This document shows positions 5,515-7,582 of a stretch of DNA of 7,582 bases, in pieces. The position numbers were made by a program, and so were the translations under genes. This stretch comes from Bacillota bacterium (GTDB lineage Bacteria; Bacillota; Clostridia; Acetivibrionales; JAFADI01). Each line of letters opens with the position of its first letter. Position 1 is the stretch's first letter. Where the stretch lies: positions 1 through 7,582 of the forward strand of contig JAFADI010000109.1 in the NCBI GenBank assembly GCA_023424965.1, written 5' to 3'. Under the pieces are notes generated by a model. That model ran no database searches. It saw only the letters and a program-made list of their open reading frames with translations, and was not told where the DNA came from.

Positions 5515-6051
5515 GTGCAAACTCCGTTTATTTTAATCATTACAGACTATCAAATACTTGTAACAGCGATTATTGTTTTCTGTGCATGGAAATGGGGAGA
5601 CTGGAAAAATTGGAGAACCTATTATCCGACAATGCTATTCTTCGCACTGGGTGATTTTGCATATGGGCTATTAACTTATAACTACCAGCTATGGTCCTTT
5701 GAGTCGCCCTTGCTAAAGAAAACATTGAGTGATTTTTTAATTTCTCTTGTTTTCTTTCCTGCAACACTTATGCTTTTTTTGCCACACTTCCCCAAAGGAT
5801 TAAAAAAGCAAGTTCCTTACGTCCTTTTATGGGTAATAATTTATACTCTCATCGAGAGAGCCTCCCATTTATTGGGGTTCTTTTCCTATGCCAACGGGTG
5901 GACGATATGGTGGTCCGCCTTGTTCAATCTGTTTATGTTCCCCCTATTGCAGCTACATCATAAAAAGCCCCAATGGGCTTTAGTAATGTCCGCAATTGTT
6001 GCATTATCCGTATTGATTTATTTTAAGGTGCCCATAAGCTCTATGAAATAG
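5515..6051 (+). CDS. CBO0543-family membrane protein
   Basis: 178 residues from GTG 5515, with GGAAGG (5500-5505) 9 bases upstream. The ATG two bases earlier (5513) is in another frame and closes after a few codons. The signature matches the CBO0543 family of Bacillota: WGDWKNWRTYYPTMLFF (27-43), GDFAYGLLTYNYQLW (46-60), FPKGLKK (92-98) and W106/E114, then a Trp-rich segment GWTIWWSALFN (128-138). Hydrophobic spans are at about 5-24, 38-54, 72-90, 99-117, 131-146 and 156-171, so it is an integral membrane protein. Such genes often occur in several copies per genome and have no established function. It shares core spacing with the smaller protein at 411-872. It stands alone between a minus-strand operon and a minus-strand regulator. 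Confidence 0.85.
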   Translation: MQTPFILIITDYQILVTAIIVFCAWKWGDWKNWRTYYPTMLFFALGDFAYGLLTYNYQLWSFESPLLKKTLSDFLISLVFFPATLMLFLPHFPKGLKKQVPYVLLWVIIYTLIERASHLLGFFSYANGWTIWWSALFNLFMFPLLQLHHKKPQWALVMSAIVALSVLIYFKVPISSMK

Positions 6052-6091
6052 AGCAAAATATATGAATAAAGCATCGGCTTTTATGTATTGA

Positions 6092-6119
6092 ATGATTTTC
6101 ATATTAATCGGAGAATCAT
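6092..6119. repeat. Hairpin after the CBO0543 gene
   Basis: ATGATTTTC (6092-6100) and GAGAATCAT (6111-6119) form a 9-bp stem with one G-T wobble and a 10-base loop, 40 bases after the stop. No T-run follows directly, so its role as a terminator is doubtful. Confidence 0.35.
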
Positions 6120-6165
6120 CGATAATGTTTCATATGCACCATTTTAATTGAATCAGAAATAAAAG

Positions 6166-6205
6166 AAGCGTGGCTTGCTTGAAAACCCCTCCACTCTCGC
6201 TTTTT
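6166..6205 (+). terminator. Weak possible terminator between convergent genes
   Basis: AAGCG-TGG (6166-6173) can pair with CCA (6191-6193) and CGCTT (6199-6203, running into the T-run), followed by the rest of a T-run ending at 6205. The stem is interrupted by a 5-base bulge and has a large loop, so this is a tentative call for the end of the 5515-6051 transcript. Confidence 0.25.
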
Positions 6206-6206
6206 A

Positions 6207-7139
6207 CTAATTTTTGTATCTCTCCAGGATTTTCGCCAAGTACTCTTTAAAATTTTGTCTCACCTTCAGAGGTTCAATAATTTCACACTTTCCGCCAAAT
6301 TTAAGTAGTACATTATACCCCTCTTCATTGTCTGCAATTTGGTATTTTGCAATATAGTCATTTCCGTTACGAGCAATGATATATTCTTCGCCAAATCGCT
6401 CAATCACTTTATCTTTTAAAGATTTATCTATTCTAAGCGTTACCTCAACTACTGCTTTTGTCATCCAATTGGATCCATCCATTGGCAGCGGTACAAAATC
6501 CCTTGGAATGAAAGTCTCTTCTGAAAGCCGGATGTCACTCATTCTGGCTAGCTTGAATATTCTATAATCATTTCGTTCGATACTGAAGGCTTGTAAATAC
6601 CAGCTGCTTTCTTTAAAAACTACTTTGTAGGGTTCCACTTTGCGAAAAGTCCCATGACCATTCTTATCCATATAATCGAATAATAGGTATCGCTTATCAT
6701 TCATCGCTGTTTCTATAACTTTTAGCAATGTTCGCAAAGAGCGATTCCCCTGGTTAAGTTCCAGGTCTACCGAAAAATTTTGGTAGCCAATATTTTGTTT
6801 TAATAAATTATTTTCCTCCGTCATACTCTGTAATTTGGTCAAAGTACTTGCAATCTCTTTATTTTCTAACAGCTGATTATAGCTTTGCAAACTGGTTAAT
6901 AAGCTTTGAACATCTTTGGGAGTAAATAGCTTTTTGTCAACTTTATATGTTTTCATCAAGCTTACTCCCCCTGTAGGACCCCTGGTTACCATAATAGGCA
7001 ACCCTGCTGTATTTAGCGTATCTATATCCCTGAATATGGTTCTCCTGCTTACCTCTAACTTTTCAGCCAGTTCACTGGTGGGTACCACTTCTCTTTCCAA
7101 AAGAAGCATGATGATCGCAATAAGACGGTCAATTTTCAT
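6207..7139 (-). CDS. WYL-domain transcriptional regulator, YafY/YobV-type
   Basis: 310 residues, the normal length for the family. The N-terminal winged helix (about 4-60) includes TSELAEKLEVSRRTIFRDIDTL (21-42), the HTH of the HTH_11/DeoR-like type, followed by GPTGGVSL. The middle is the WYL ligand-sensing domain (about 135-215), with W180 Y181 L182 in SSWYLQAFS and RIFKLARM. The C-terminal WCX-like dimer region runs about 228-308. The start at ATG 7139 has GAGGTGA (complement of 7149-7155) upstream. It is divergent from a GyrI-like binding protein, the arrangement of Bacillus yobV and yobU, so it probably controls that neighbour and itself through the dyad between them. WYL domains can bind small ligands or nucleic acids; the ligand is unknown here. 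Confidence 0.9.
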   Translation of the reverse strand: MKIDRLIAIIMLLLEREVVPTSELAEKLEVSRRTIFRDIDTLNTAGLPIMVTRGPTGGVSLMKTYKVDKKLFTPKDVQSLLTSLQSYNQLLENKEIASTLTKLQSMTEENNLLKQNIGYQNFSVDLELNQGNRSLRTLLKVIETAMNDKRYLLFDYMDKNGHGTFRKVEPYKVVFKESSWYLQAFSIERNDYRIFKLARMSDIRLSEETFIPRDFVPLPMDGSNWMTKAVVEVTLRIDKSLKDKVIERFGEEYIIARNGNDYIAKYQIADNEEGYNVLLKFGGKCEIIEPLKVRQNFKEYLAKILERYKN

Positions 7140-7162
7140 AGAAAAATTTCACCTCAAGTTTA

Positions 7163-7186
7163 ATTATGACAGACTTATGTCATAAT
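7163..7186. promoter_or_regulatory. 24-bp dyad operator between the divergent regulator and GyrI-like genes
   Basis: ATTATGACA (7163-7171) and TGTCATAAT (7178-7186) are perfect 9-bp inverted arms around a 6-base centre. It overlaps the -35 of the rightward promoter and lies close to the regulator start, as expected for a site bound by the WYL regulator. Confidence 0.7.
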
Positions 7187-7195
7187 AGCTATGAT
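7166..7195 (+). promoter_or_regulatory. Promoter of the GyrI-like gene
   Basis: The -35 is ATGACA (7166-7171), the spacer is 18 bases and the -10 is TATGAT (7190-7195), each box 5 of 6. The inferred transcript start is near 7202, 40 bases before the ATG. The operator dyad covers the -35, so repression is the simplest model. Confidence 0.65.
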
Positions 7196-7241
7196 AAAGT
7201 AGAGATATATTTAAAGTAAAAATTCTTTGGAGGTCTTTGAT

Positions 7242-7582
7242 ATGAGTAATTTCAAAATTGAGGAAAAAGGGGCTTTCCGCCTGGTAGGTTTTAAAACTAA
7301 ATTAGAAGGATCAGAAAAGATTCAGTCAGAGCTATTTTCTAAACAAAAAACCGAGTTTTTCAAGGGTATCATTCAAGGCGGAAAGATGGCTTCACTCAAG
7401 CCGATTTCTGAATGTAATTACGGTTATGGAGCAATAACAACGGATGGAAGCAATACTTTCTATTATGCAGGCGTCAAAACAGCACAGCCGGTAATTAATG
7501 AAACGGAGGAAGTCCTGTTCCCGGAAGGAAAATATCTGGTTCTCGAAGGGAAAGGCGGACTGTCTCGTTTAGCCTTTGACAG
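7242..7582 (+). CDS. GyrI-like / AraC-type effector-binding domain protein, YobU-like (3' end outside window)
   Basis: ATG 7242 with GGAGG (7229-7233) 8 bases upstream; the frame is open to the window edge, giving 113 residues. The start MSNFKIEEKGAFRLVGFKTKL, then FFKGIIQGGKMASLKP, NYGYGAITTDG, FYYAGVKT and FPEGKYLVLEGKG, follow the order of GyrI-like small-molecule-binding (SOUL-fold) proteins that stand alone rather than fused to an AraC HTH. These soluble cytoplasmic proteins bind amphipathic compounds or drugs. Paired with the divergent WYL regulator, it may be a resistance or sensing partner for such compounds (inference from the family and from the Bacillus YobU/YobV pair). A typical member is about 150-160 residues, so roughly 40 residues are missing at the right edge. 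Confidence 0.8.
   Translation, partial: MSNFKIEEKGAFRLVGFKTKLEGSEKIQSELFSKQKTEFFKGIIQGGKMASLKPISECNYGYGAITTDGSNTFYYAGVKTAQPVINETEEVLFPEGKYLVLEGKGGLSRLAFD

Noticed and set aside
1..7582. Insertion sequence, integrase, CRISPR array, toxin-antitoxin or defence island
   Set aside because: No transposase or recombinase motifs, no terminal inverted or target-site repeats, no regularly spaced repeats and no toxin-antitoxin-like gene pair were seen on either strand; the partial ATPase alone does not indicate a defence system.

Overview
The window looks like chromosome of a low-to-medium GC Gram-positive bacterium (Bacillota, most likely a plant-polymer-degrading clostridium or a relative). The evidence is strong AGGAGG-type ribosome sites, TTG and GTG starts, a PadR/HAAS regulatory pair, a divergent WYL-regulator/GyrI-like pair of the kind known as YobV/YobU in Bacillus, and CBO0543-family membrane proteins. 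No rRNA, tRNA, CRISPR array or intact mobile element is visible.

Layout from left to right. (1) 1-315 is the C-terminal end of an ABC-type predicted ATPase on the + strand, followed by a small membrane protein (411-872). (2) A 370-base gene-free stretch with an AT-rich tract, two perfect 12-bp palindromes and a foldable leader precedes a secreted GH93-like arabinan-degrading beta-propeller enzyme with a CBM42 (AbfB) domain (1243-2769). (3) A long hairpin separates this gene from a convergent minus-strand gene (2865-3863). That gene encodes an unrecognised, mostly helical 332-residue protein, and a possible SigD-type (motility sigma factor) promoter lies before it. (4) A minus-strand operon (5268 down to 4091) encodes a PadR repressor and a HAAS-type membrane protein. 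It has an extended -10 promoter covered by an inverted repeat at one end and an intrinsic terminator at the other. (5) A CBO0543-family membrane protein (5515-6051, +) is related to the one at 411-872. (6) A WYL-domain regulator (7139 down to 6207) diverges from a GyrI-like small-molecule-binding protein (7242 to beyond the window end), with a 24-bp dyad between them.

The genes do not form one pathway. The window reads as a row of small independent transcription units: carbohydrate degradation, two self-contained regulator/partner modules and several small membrane proteins. I do not see a clear undescribed defence or mobile system. The least explained items are the 332-residue protein with its SigD-like promoter and the structured leader of the arabinanase gene. 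The PadR/HAAS block looks by eye more AT-rich than the glycosidase gene.
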